From NCBI GenBank assembly GCA_902533955.1, contig CACANV010000006.1:1-18481 (forward strand): a stretch of DNA of 18,481 bases, in the 5' to 3' direction. The notes under the pieces are model-generated. The model saw nothing but the letters and a program-made list of their open reading frames with translations, did not search any database and had not been told where the DNA came from. This stretch comes from an uncultured Pelagibacteraceae bacterium (lineage in GTDB: Bacteria; Pseudomonadota; Alphaproteobacteria; Pelagibacterales; Pelagibacteraceae). Made by a program: the position numbers and the translations under genes. Numbering within the stretch: position 1 is the first letter of the stretch; each line of letters begins with the position of its first letter. Below are positions 9,830-17,058 of this stretch, one piece after another.

Positions 9830-10105
9830 TTATTCTTTTGGGGGTTTTTCTCCCATTTTATAAACAGCATGAATTTTATCGTTTGATGTATCTCTAATCA
9901 TATTAAACCATTTTCTACATCCATGGGAATGGTTCCATCTTTCAAGTTGAACTCCTTTAATGTTTTTTCTCATAAATAAAAATTCTGCCCACTCGTCATC
10001 ACTTAATTCTGACGGTTGTTTTGGTCTTATTATATGTGCCTCACCTCCAGAGCTAAATTCACTCTGATCTCTCTCACCACAAAAAGGACAATTTATTACA
10101 AACAT
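9830..10105 (-). CDS. soxD: Sarcosine oxidase delta subunit
   Basis: SoxD is the roughly 90-residue zinc-binding subunit of sarcosine oxidase. Here it has 91 residues. The zinc ligands known from the family are present: Cys6 and Cys9 in INCPFCGERD, and His59 and Cys63 in WNHSHGCRKWFN. The segment between, with GEAHIIRPKQP and DDEWAEFLFMRKN, is also family-typical. Its ATG overlaps the soxB stop by one base (TAATG on the minus strand), and soxA starts three bases after its stop, so the genes are very likely translated in a coupled way. Confidence 0.95.
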   Translation of the reverse strand: MFVINCPFCGERDQSEFSSGGEAHIIRPKQPSELSDDEWAEFLFMRKNIKGVQLERWNHSHGCRKWFNMIRDTSNDKIHAVYKMGEKPPKE

Positions 10106-11358
10106 TAATGTGCTACAGCAGCCGCACCATGTTCATCAACAAGATCTCCACTTACAAATCTATTAATACTAAATGCTGCGTTTAATTTATGAGGTTCATC
10201 ATTTGCAATTGTGTGTGCAAATAAATCACCTGATCCTGGTGTAGCTTTAAATCCACCAGTTCCCCAACCACAATTAAAATATAAACCTTTTATATTTGTT
10301 TTACTTATTATTGGACTAGCATCTGGACAAATATCAACAATACCACCCCATTGCCTTAACATTTTCATTCTACTGAAAATAGGGTAGAGTTCCAAAATAG
10401 CTTTTAAAGTTCCTTCAACTACATCATGACTTCCTCTTTGAGTGTATGAAACATATGCATCTGTGCCTGCACCTATTACTAATTCACCTTTATCTGACTG
10501 GCTTACATAAGCATGGACTGCATTTGACATTACAACTGTATCTATAATTGGTTTAACAGGTTCTGAAACTAATGCTTGTAAAGGCTTACTTTCTAAGGGT
10601 AATCTTAAACCAGCCATTGTAGCAATAACACTAGAGTGTCCTGCTGCCACAACACCAATTTTTTTTGTTTTTATAAATCCTTTTGTTGTTTCCAATCCTT
10701 CAACTTTATCCCCATTTCTTTTAATGCCTTTAACTTCACAATTTTGAATAATGTCAACACCCATATCATCAGAACCTCTTGCATATCCCCATGCAACAGC
10801 ATCATGTCTAGCTGTACCAGCTCTTTTTTGTAAAGTGCCTCCTAAAACAGGATATCTAATATTAGGGGAAGTGTTAATAATTGGACAGAATTTTTTAACT
10901 TCGTTAGTATTAAGCCAAACTGCATCAATTCCATTTAATCTATTTGCATGAGTTCTTCTTTTTAAATCTCTTACATCTTGAAGATTATGAGCTAGATTCA
11001 TAACTCCTCGTTGACTAAACATTATATTGTAATTTAATTCTTGAGATAAGTTTTCCCAAATTTTTAATGCATGATCATAAAGACCAGCACTAGCGTCCCA
11101 TAAATAATTTGATCTTATGATTGTAGTATTTCTACCTGTATTTCCACCACCAATCCATCCTTTCTCTACAACAGCTATATTTTTCATATTATGTTTTTTA
11201 GCAAGATAGTATGCAGTTGCTAAACCATGACCTCCACCACCAACAATTACAGCTTCATATTCTTTTTTTGGCTCAGGATTTCTCCAAGCTTGCTGCCAAT
11301 TTTCATGGTTAGAAAATGCATTTTTTATTAATGAAAATATAGAATAGTAGTTTTTCAT
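10105..11358 (-). CDS. soxB: Sarcosine oxidase beta subunit
   Basis: SoxB is the flavoprotein subunit that oxidises sarcosine, with non-covalent FAD at the active site and covalent FMN at the interface with SoxA. The 417-residue product has the Rossmann motif [20 protein letters not shown] (37-56) with the ribose-binding Glu65 in [35 protein letters not shown] (175-194) contains His185 in the [10 protein letters not shown] motif, which I take to be the covalent FMN attachment site by analogy with characterised enzymes. The C-terminal [20 protein letters not shown] is the usual second flavin-binding segment. It is the first gene of soxBDAG. No Shine-Dalgarno sequence precedes the ATG. Confidence 0.96.
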   Translation of the reverse strand: MKNYYSIFSLIKNAFSNHENWQQAWRNPEPKKEYEAVIVGGGGHGLATAYYLAKKHNMKNIAVVEKGWIGGGNTGRNTTIIRSNYLWDASAGLYDHALKIWENLSQELNYNIMFSQRGVMNLAHNLQDVRDLKRRTHANRLNGIDAVWLNTNEVKKFCPIINTSPNIRYPVLGGTLQKRAGTARHDAVAWGYARGSDDMGVDIIQNCEVKGIKRNGDKVEGLETTKGFIKTKKIGVVAAGHSSVIATMAGLRLPLESKPLQALVSEPVKPIIDTVVMSNAVHAYVSQSDKGELVIGAGTDAYVSYTQRGSHDVVEGTLKAILELYPIFSRMKMLRQWGGIVDICPDASPIISKTNIKGLYFNCGWGTGGFKATPGSGDLFAHTIANDEPHKLNAAFSINRFVSGDLVDEHGAAAVAH

Positions 11359-11429
11359 AATTTGTCAGAAAATACTTGATTAATATTGAATATTCAATGA
11401 TTTCAAGTTACACAGTAAGTCTCTAAAAA
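11359..11429. promoter_or_regulatory. Divergent promoter region for soxBDAG (minus) and tRNA-Ser (plus)
   Basis: These 71 bp must carry the start signals of two divergent units. Toward soxB, TTGAAA is followed after 16 bases by ATTAAT, about 20 bases before the ATG. Alternatively TTGAAT is followed after 17 bases by TATTTT. Both are weak sigma-70-like pairs. Toward the tRNA, TTGAAT (11386-11391) lies 17 bases before TACACA, a poor -10. A perfect 14-bp palindrome sits in the middle. The region is too short on the soxB side for a known glycine-type riboswitch, and I see no aptamer fold. Confidence 0.4.
11385..11398. repeat. Perfect 14-bp palindrome upstream of soxB, possible operator
   Basis: ATTGAATATTCAAT reads the same on both strands. 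It overlaps candidate -35 elements in both directions between soxB and the tRNA-Ser gene. That placement is what one would expect for a dimeric repressor or activator site controlling the sox operon, but the sequence is AT-rich and a chance palindrome cannot be excluded. The symmetry does not extend further outward. Confidence 0.3.
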
Positions 11430-11522
11430 GGAGAGGTGCGTGAGCTGGTTGAAACGAACGGTTTGCTAAATCGTCATAGGTGGTAACATCTATCGTGGGT
11501 TCGAATCCCACTCTCTCCGCCA
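11430..11522 (+). tRNA. tRNA-Ser (anticodon GCU), with encoded CCA
   Basis: A class II tRNA of 93 bases including an encoded CCA. The acceptor stem pairs GGAGAGG with TCTCTCC (one G-U). The anticodon arm is ACGGT-TTGCTAA-ATCGT with anticodon GCT, reading AGC/AGU serine codons. The long variable arm ATAGGTG-GTAA-CATCTAT forms a 7-bp stem with one wobble, as required for tRNA-Ser. The T arm is GTGGG-TTCGAAT-CCCAC and the discriminator base is G. The gene lies on the plus strand between two minus-strand genes. Its CCA ends three bases before the end of the convergent transglycosylase gene, and no terminator is visible, so unprocessed transcripts would run antisense to that gene. Confidence 0.97.
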
Positions 11523-11525
11523 TTA

Positions 11526-13742
11526 TTAATACAAAGGATTATCTTTGAAAAAATCTTTGATGTATATTGGTTTTTGAGACAAAATGTATCTATACACATT
11601 ATAATTTTCCAAGACTCGTTGAACATAATTTCTTGTTTCTTTAAATTTAATTAATTCAATCCAGTCAATGTAATCAATTTGATTCTTCTGGGGATTTTTA
11701 TTTATTTTTTTCCAATATTTAACTCGTTTTGGACCAGCGTTATATGCCGCAATTGCAAATGGATATGCACCGTCATATTCCAAAATAAGTCCAGCTATAT
11801 AAAATGAACCTAAGTTTATATTATATTCAGGACTTTTAGTAAGTTTTGATTTCGAATACCCAAGCTTTGCTTGTTTAGAAACAGTTTTAGCTGTATAAGG
11901 CATTAATTGCATTAATCCTTGTGCGCCAACACGACTTCTCGCAGAAGTGTCAAATTCACTCTCTTGCCTTATAATTGATAGTATCAATGCTGCATGAGGA
12001 ATTTTTCTTGAACCAACTTTATTAGGAACGCTAATTATAGGATAATTGTATTTATTATGGAATCTTTTTTGATAAGAAGCAATTTTAGATACTTGAATTG
12101 CAAAATCAAATCTAGAAATATCGGTGGCTAATTTTGCAGTCAGTATTTCACTACCTTTATCAATATTATCATTAGCTAAATGCCTCAAAATATGTTTTGT
12201 ATATTTATCTTTTTTAAGTAAATCTAATAAGTGCACAATAGCTACTAGTTTATTTTTGCTAAAAGTTTCAAAATAATCTTTATCAACAGTCATTTGATTT
12301 TTTAATTCAAATTTACTATTAGGTTTAACTTTTAAATGAGATAATTGACCATAATAAGTTGTTAAGTATTTTGATCCTTCCAAATACCATTTGTTAGATT
12401 CTTCTTTATCATTTAGTTGTTCGTAAGTTCTTCCTAGCCAATAAGCACCTCTAGTTAAACTTATTGGATAGCCAACATTATTATAAAATTTTAAAAAATG
12501 ATTTTTTGCCAATAGTGGATCATTTAAAAAACTTAAAGCTATCCATCCACTCATCCATTCTGCTTCAGCAAATTCTGGACCTTCTGTTAAGCCATGTTTG
12601 CTTGTTAATTTATATGCTGTTTCAAATCTTTTTTTGTATATTAAAGATCTAGCTATTATAAATCTTTCTTCCCACCATTTATCAGGCCTAACCATATATT
12701 CTTTAGTATTTTTAATATTTAAAAGAATTTCCAGTGAACTATCTACTCTTCCTCTTTTTCTTCTCCATTTAAGTCTATCGTAATTTAAACCAGGATCATT
12801 TTTTAACTTATCTGGAACCTTTGATATAGCTGTATCAACACCATATGATTTGCTCATTAATAATTGTCTTGCTGTATATAAAAGCTGATAGTCTTTTGGT
12901 AAATATCTTATGACTCTTCTTAAATCCCAATATTTATTCTCCCAAGCTAAATAATCAGCTCTTTTGATATAATCATCATTTGTTAAATATTTTTTAAATT
13001 TTTTTCTAAAAAAAATTAAATCTTTTTTACTTAAATCAGCCTTAACAAATCCTTTTTTAATTAAATTTATTCCTTCGTTTTTTCTACCTATTGATATTAA
13101 ACTTTCACCAAGTATCATTTTACCAAAACCACTTAATGGTTTATGTTCTTTAAACCATTCTATTATTTGATTATCTGACTGATTTTGAGTTGATATTTTA
13201 TGTTCTCCTAGATATTTAATCCTATCTAATCTTGGATAATTTTTTACTCTTTTAATAAATTCCTTGTAATCATTGAATGAAGCGTTATTTCCTGTTGTTA
13301 GCAGATGTCTCCATTCAATAAAATCATATATTGATTTTGCTCTCGCTTTTTTTGCAGCTTTTTTAGCATCACGCCAATTGCTTTTTTCCATGAATATAAT
13401 AGCTTGTCTTGCATAATTTATATCTCTATCACTATAATATCTTGATTTCTTTATACTTCTTTTTCTTTTTTTTTTTACAATAAGGGGTTTATTTTTAGGA
13501 ATTATAATTCCATTAATTATATTTTTTGAAATTTCACTATCTAATTTCTCAATTTTAAGTTTTTTTTCTTTAGAAGGTTTATTTTGAGGAATTATAAAAT
13601 TACTAAATAACTCCTTCTTTGCTTTTGTTTTTAGTAAATTAGGTTTTTTTAAAGGTATAATTATTTCATCTGAAAAAGCTGATTGAATAATTACAATAAA
13701 AAAGATAATTGTTATTATATTTTTAATAGTTTTAATAAACAT
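11526..13742 (-). CDS. slt: Soluble lytic murein transglycosylase (Slt70-like), exported
   Basis: A 738-residue periplasmic peptidoglycan lytic transglycosylase, cleaving the MurNAc-GlcNAc bond to leave 1,6-anhydroMurNAc ends. Residues 1-25 form a signal peptide (basic start, hydrophobic core, SAFS before the likely cut). A low-complexity Lys-rich stretch (about 27-100) has three copies of IIPxxKP (28-34, 50-56, 80-86). Residues about 105-560 are helical repeats like the Slt70 superhelical ring. The catalytic domain (about 580-720) has ILSIIRQESEFD with the general acid Glu594, then RVGAQGLMQLMPYTA and FAIAAYNAGPKRVKYW, all standard for GH23. It faces dapA across a 38-bp gap. Confidence 0.93.
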   Translation of the reverse strand: MFIKTIKNIITIIFFIVIIQSAFSDEIIIPLKKPNLLKTKAKKELFSNFIIPQNKPSKEKKLKIEKLDSEISKNIINGIIIPKNKPLIVKKKRKRSIKKSRYYSDRDINYARQAIIFMEKSNWRDAKKAAKKARAKSIYDFIEWRHLLTTGNNASFNDYKEFIKRVKNYPRLDRIKYLGEHKISTQNQSDNQIIEWFKEHKPLSGFGKMILGESLISIGRKNEGINLIKKGFVKADLSKKDLIFFRKKFKKYLTNDDYIKRADYLAWENKYWDLRRVIRYLPKDYQLLYTARQLLMSKSYGVDTAISKVPDKLKNDPGLNYDRLKWRRKRGRVDSSLEILLNIKNTKEYMVRPDKWWEERFIIARSLIYKKRFETAYKLTSKHGLTEGPEFAEAEWMSGWIALSFLNDPLLAKNHFLKFYNNVGYPISLTRGAYWLGRTYEQLNDKEESNKWYLEGSKYLTTYYGQLSHLKVKPNSKFELKNQMTVDKDYFETFSKNKLVAIVHLLDLLKKDKYTKHILRHLANDNIDKGSEILTAKLATDISRFDFAIQVSKIASYQKRFHNKYNYPIISVPNKVGSRKIPHAALILSIIRQESEFDTSARSRVGAQGLMQLMPYTAKTVSKQAKLGYSKSKLTKSPEYNINLGSFYIAGLILEYDGAYPFAIAAYNAGPKRVKYWKKINKNPQKNQIDYIDWIELIKFKETRNYVQRVLENYNVYRYILSQKPIYIKDFFKDNPLY

Positions 13743-13780
13743 TTTTTTAAAATAAATGACAACTTATGTTATAAATATTT
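13743..13780. promoter_or_regulatory. Divergent intergenic region between slt and dapA
   Basis: This 38-bp gap between divergent starts should hold both promoters. Toward dapA there is TGTTATAAAT, an extended -10-like element whose TATAAA ends only about five bases before the ATG. If used, it would give a leaderless or nearly leaderless dapA transcript. No good -35 lies at the right distance (the bases there are TTAAAA). No Shine-Dalgarno sequence is seen for either gene. Confidence 0.3.
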
Positions 13781-14668
13781 ATGTTTAAAGGTTCAAATGT
13801 TGCTTTAGTAACTCCGTTCAAGAATAACAAACTTGATGAAGAAACTTATATAAAACTTATAAATTTTCATTTAGAAAATGGCACTAATGGACTTGTTCCT
13901 GCAGGAACTACTGGCGAATCCCCAACTTTGTCTCATGATGAACATAATAAGGTGATTGAGTTATGCATCAATGAAGCTAAAGGAAAAATACCAGTTATAG
14001 CTGGGACAGGCTCTAATTCTACTGAGGAGGCTGTAGCATTAACAAAACATGCGGAAAACGCTGGTGCAGATGGTGCGCTTGTAGTTACACCTTATTATAA
14101 TAAACCAACACAAGAAGGTTTATATCAACATTATAAAACTATAAATGACAATACTAATCTTCCAATAATAATTTACAATATTCCAGGCAGATGTGTAATA
14201 GATATGACAGTTGACACTATGGCTAAATTATTTGAACTTAAAAATATTGCTGGAGTTAAAGATGCAACAGGAGATTTGAATAGACTCGATCAAACAATAA
14301 AAAAATTAGGAAATGAATTTATTCAACTTACTGGTGAAGATGGTCTTGCATTTGAATTTAATAAAAGAGGTGGCGTAGGAATAATTTCAGTTACAGCAAA
14401 TATCGCGCCAAAATTATGTTCGGACATGCAAAAATTTTCTAAGTCTGATAGTGATAATGAAATGAAAGAAGCCGAGAGAATTGATGCCTTGCTCCAACCT
14501 GTTCACAAGGCATTGTTTATTGAAAGCAATCCTGCACCAGTTAAGTACGCTGCAAAATTGATAGGTTTATGTGATGATGCCGTGAGACTTCCATTAGTTA
14601 AAATAATGGATGAAACAAAATTGAAGGTTAAGAATTCTCTTGTTTCTGCAAAATTATTAAATGAATAA
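13781..14668 (+). CDS. dapA: 4-hydroxy-tetrahydrodipicolinate synthase
   Basis: DapA condenses pyruvate with aspartate semialdehyde in the first committed step of diaminopimelate and lysine synthesis, feeding the cell wall. The 295-residue TIM-barrel protein is full length. [10 protein letters not shown] supplies Thr43 and Thr44, TPYYNKPTQ supplies Tyr106, YNIPGR supplies Tyr132 and Arg137, and GVKDATGD supplies the Schiff-base Lys160. These correspond one for one, with an offset of one, to Escherichia coli Thr44, Thr45, Tyr107, Tyr133, Arg138 and Lys161. It heads the plus-strand run to pdxJ, and its last eight bases overlap the smpB start (ATGAATAA). Confidence 0.97.
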   Translation: MFKGSNVALVTPFKNNKLDEETYIKLINFHLENGTNGLVPAGTTGESPTLSHDEHNKVIELCINEAKGKIPVIAGTGSNSTEEAVALTKHAENAGADGALVVTPYYNKPTQEGLYQHYKTINDNTNLPIIIYNIPGRCVIDMTVDTMAKLFELKNIAGVKDATGDLNRLDQTIKKLGNEFIQLTGEDGLAFEFNKRGGVGIISVTANIAPKLCSDMQKFSKSDSDNEMKEAERIDALLQPVHKALFIESNPAPVKYAAKLIGLCDDAVRLPLVKIMDETKLKVKNSLVSAKLLNE

Positions 14669-15131
14669 AAAAACCACTGTTGGTTTAAAAATTATAACTA
14701 TTAACAGGAAAGCTTCTTTTAATTACTTTTTTAAAGATATTATAGAAGCTGGTATAGTTTTAAAAGGATCTGAGATAAAATCAGTTAGATCTGGGAAAAT
14801 TAATATAGCAGATTCTTATGCTGTAGAAAAAAATGGAGAAATTTTTTTAGTTAATTCCCATATACCTATTTATAAACAAGCAAGTTATTCTAATCATAAT
14901 CCCTATTCTGAGAGAAAATTATTATTTAATAGAAAAGAAATTAATAAATTAACTGGTAAAATAAATGAGGATGGTTTTTCTTTAATTCCAATTAAAATGT
15001 ATTTTAAAAAAGGAAAAGCTAAAATAGAGATAGCTGTTGCGAAAGGTAAGAAACAATACGATAAACGTCATTCAAAAAAAACAAAAGATTGGAATCGTGA
15101 AAAAGCAAGATACTTTAGAAAATCAAGTTAA
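14661..15131 (+). CDS. smpB: SsrA-binding protein SmpB
   Basis: SmpB binds tmRNA and delivers it to stalled ribosomes in trans-translation. The 156-residue product shows the OB-fold core with [19 protein letters not shown] (31-49) and [18 protein letters not shown] (51-68), and the basic C-terminal tail starting [12 protein letters not shown] (129-140), which enters the mRNA channel. Length and motifs are normal. It overlaps dapA by eight bases at its start and is itself overlapped at its 3' end by folK. Location after dapA is familiar in alphaproteobacteria. The tmRNA gene itself is not in the window. Confidence 0.97.
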   Translation: MNKKTTVGLKIITINRKASFNYFFKDIIEAGIVLKGSEIKSVRSGKINIADSYAVEKNGEIFLVNSHIPIYKQASYSNHNPYSERKLLFNRKEINKLTGKINEDGFSLIPIKMYFKKGKAKIEIAVAKGKKQYDKRHSKKTKDWNREKARYFRKSS

Positions 15132-15618
15132 TTATGCTTATTTAGCAATAGGATCAAATTTAGGAAAAAAAATTTTCAATCTTGTAAATGTTAAATCTAA
15201 ACTATCTAAAAATGGAATTTACGTAGTTAAATCATCTAATTTATATATTACTAAATCATGGCCAAATCCAAATTTTCCTGACTATATAAACGCAGTAATA
15301 TTTGTAAGAACAAATCAATCATTAATTAATTTATTTAAAAAAATTAAATTAATTGAAAAATCATTAGGTAGAATAAATGCACCAAAAAACAGTCCAAGAA
15401 TATGTGATATTGATATCATTGATTTTAATGGAAAATTTTTTAATTTATTAGGTTTAGATCTAACTGTTCCTCATCCAAGAATGGATAATAGAAGTTTTGT
15501 TTTATTGCCTCTATTTGAAATAAATAAAAGCTGGATACATCCTAAAAATAAAAAAAACATAGTTAATTTAATATCAAATTTGAGAAGTGACGACATTAGA
15601 AGTGTTAAAATTATATAA
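15097..15618 (+). CDS. folK: 2-amino-4-hydroxy-6-hydroxymethyldihydropteridine diphosphokinase (HPPK)
   Basis: FolK transfers pyrophosphate from ATP to 6-hydroxymethyl-dihydropterin in folate synthesis. From the GTG at 15097 the product is 173 residues with [10 protein letters not shown] (14-23), [14 protein letters not shown] (99-112) carrying the two Mg-binding aspartates (104, 106), and [19 protein letters not shown] (124-142), all diagnostic. The start is uncertain. There is no in-frame ATG near the conserved N-terminus, the frame is open to a TTG at 15037 inside smpB, and the GTG gives the shortest plausible leader. This implies a 35-bp same-strand overlap with smpB. Folate made here could serve the folate-binding domain of SoxA. 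Confidence 0.88.
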   Translation: MKKQDTLENQVNYAYLAIGSNLGKKIFNLVNVKSKLSKNGIYVVKSSNLYITKSWPNPNFPDYINAVIFVRTNQSLINLFKKIKLIEKSLGRINAPKNSPRICDIDIIDFNGKFFNLLGLDLTVPHPRMDNRSFVLLPLFEINKSWIHPKNKKNIVNLISNLRSDDIRSVKII

Positions 15619-15638
15619 TTTAGTGATATAGTAAACTT

Positions 15639-16979
15639 ATGCTTAATTCTAACGATTTAATAAACAAGATTAAAACATACAATAAGTTTGTTAATCCAAA
15701 AACTTTAACAAAAGCCTATGATTTTGCTCTTAAAGCTCATGAAAAGCAAAAGAGAGATGAGGGCTCTCCATATATAATACATCCAATCGCAGTTGCAAAT
15801 ATTTTAACAGAGTTAAAATTAGATAGCGCTACAATAGCAACTGGCTTACTTCATGATACGATTGAGGATACCCATGCAACATATAAAACTATTGAACAGG
15901 AATTTGGAAAGGAAGTTGCAGATTTGGTTGATGGTGTAACTAAGATTTCAGAATTTGAAAATCAAGCAGTTTCCAATTCAAAAGCTGAAAATTTTAGAAA
16001 ATTAATTTTAGCTACCTCAAAAGATATTAGAGTATTGCTGGTTAAACTAGCGGATAGACTTCACAATATGAGAACTTTGCATTTTGTTACTGATAAAGAA
16101 AAACAAATTAGAAAAGCAAAAGAAACTATGGAAATCTATTCACCACTCGCAGATAGAATGGGGATGAATAGAATCCGTGACGAATTAGAGGATCTTTCTT
16201 TTGAAGTTTTAAATCCAGATGCAAGAAAATTAATTAAAGATAGATTAGATCAAATTAAAGACAATAATTTAATAAATTATAATTCAGTTTTAAGCGATTT
16301 TGAAAACTTATTAAAAGAAAATGATATAAATTTTGAAATTTTCAGTAGAGAAAAAACACCTTTTTCTATTTGGAGAAAAATACAAAAAAAACGTACATCA
16401 TTAGAACAAATTACTGATATTATAGGTTTTAGAATTATTTTGGATGATGTTGAAAATTGCTATAAAGCTTTAGGATTTTTTCATAGTAAATGGAATTGTA
16501 TACCTGGTAAGTTTAAAGATTATATTTCATCACCAAAAATCAATAAATATAAATCAATTCACACTGCAATAATAGGACCAAATAAAAGACCGATTGAAAT
16601 TCAACTCAGAACAAATCAAATGCATGAATTTGCTCAAAGAGGTATAGCTTCTCATTGGAAATATAAATCTTCCGAAAAATTTAATTCGTTAACCTGGAAA
16701 GAATATGATTGGTTAAAAGATTTAGTTGAAATTATAGATAAAAATGAAAATCCCGAAGATTTTTATGAATATACAAAATTACAAATGTTTCAAGAAAATG
16801 TTTTTTGCTTTACTCCAAAAGGATCTGTAATTAAGCTGCCTAAAGATGCTACACCTATAGATTTTGCTTATGCCGTTCATACACAAATAGGTGATACTGC
16901 AATAGGGTGTGAAATAAATGGTAAAGAAAGTGCGTTGCAATCAATTTTAAGAAATGGTGACGTTATAAAAATTAACTAG
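15639..16979 (+). CDS. rel: RelA/SpoT-type (p)ppGpp synthetase/hydrolase, prematurely ended after the TGS domain
   Basis: The N-terminal part of a bifunctional Rsh enzyme, 446 residues against roughly 700 or more for typical alphaproteobacterial Rsh proteins. The hydrolase HD domain (about 25-175) has YIIHP with His48, GLLHDTIEDT with His72-Asp73, and KLADRLHNMRTL with Asp138. The synthetase domain (about 230-345) has ITDIIGFRI, NKYKSIHTA and IEIQLRTNQMHE with Glu320. The TGS domain (about 385-446) has VFCFTPKGSVIKLPKDATPIDFAYAVHTQIG. The frame hits TAG right after RNGDVIKIN, at the very end of TGS. The expected continuation is found in the +1 frame just after the stop, so the gene appears broken by a short deletion or frameshift. 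All residues for both catalytic activities seem intact. It starts 20 bases after folK. Confidence 0.85.
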   Translation: MLNSNDLINKIKTYNKFVNPKTLTKAYDFALKAHEKQKRDEGSPYIIHPIAVANILTELKLDSATIATGLLHDTIEDTHATYKTIEQEFGKEVADLVDGVTKISEFENQAVSNSKAENFRKLILATSKDIRVLLVKLADRLHNMRTLHFVTDKEKQIRKAKETMEIYSPLADRMGMNRIRDELEDLSFEVLNPDARKLIKDRLDQIKDNNLINYNSVLSDFENLLKENDINFEIFSREKTPFSIWRKIQKKRTSLEQITDIIGFRIILDDVENCYKALGFFHSKWNCIPGKFKDYISSPKINKYKSIHTAIIGPNKRPIEIQLRTNQMHEFAQRGIASHWKYKSSEKFNSLTWKEYDWLKDLVEIIDKNENPEDFYEYTKLQMFQENVFCFTPKGSVIKLPKDATPIDFAYAVHTQIGDTAIGCEINGKESALQSILRNGDVIKIN

Positions 16980-17058
16980 CACAAAAACAGGAAAAGCAAG
17001 AGCTTCAATAAGAAGATATTGGCAATATCGTGAAAATGTAAAACCAATAAGAAAAAAA

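Noticed and set aside
10636..10951. Cys/Ser-rich plus-strand frames inside soxB
   Set aside because: Composition follows from the complement of soxB codons; two overlapping frames cover the same span, as expected of shadows.
11359..11429. Glycine riboswitch controlling soxB
   Set aside because: The leader is too short and has no matching conserved aptamer core.
13771..13782. Palindrome ATAAATATTTAT over the dapA start
   Set aside because: Pure A/T palindromes are frequent at this base composition; not listed as an operator.
16971..16990. Programmed +1 frameshifting at the rel TAG
   Set aside because: No prfB-like slippery CTT-TGA context or upstream stimulatory sequence is seen, and the joined product would still lack about a dozen linker residues, so deletion is the simpler reading.
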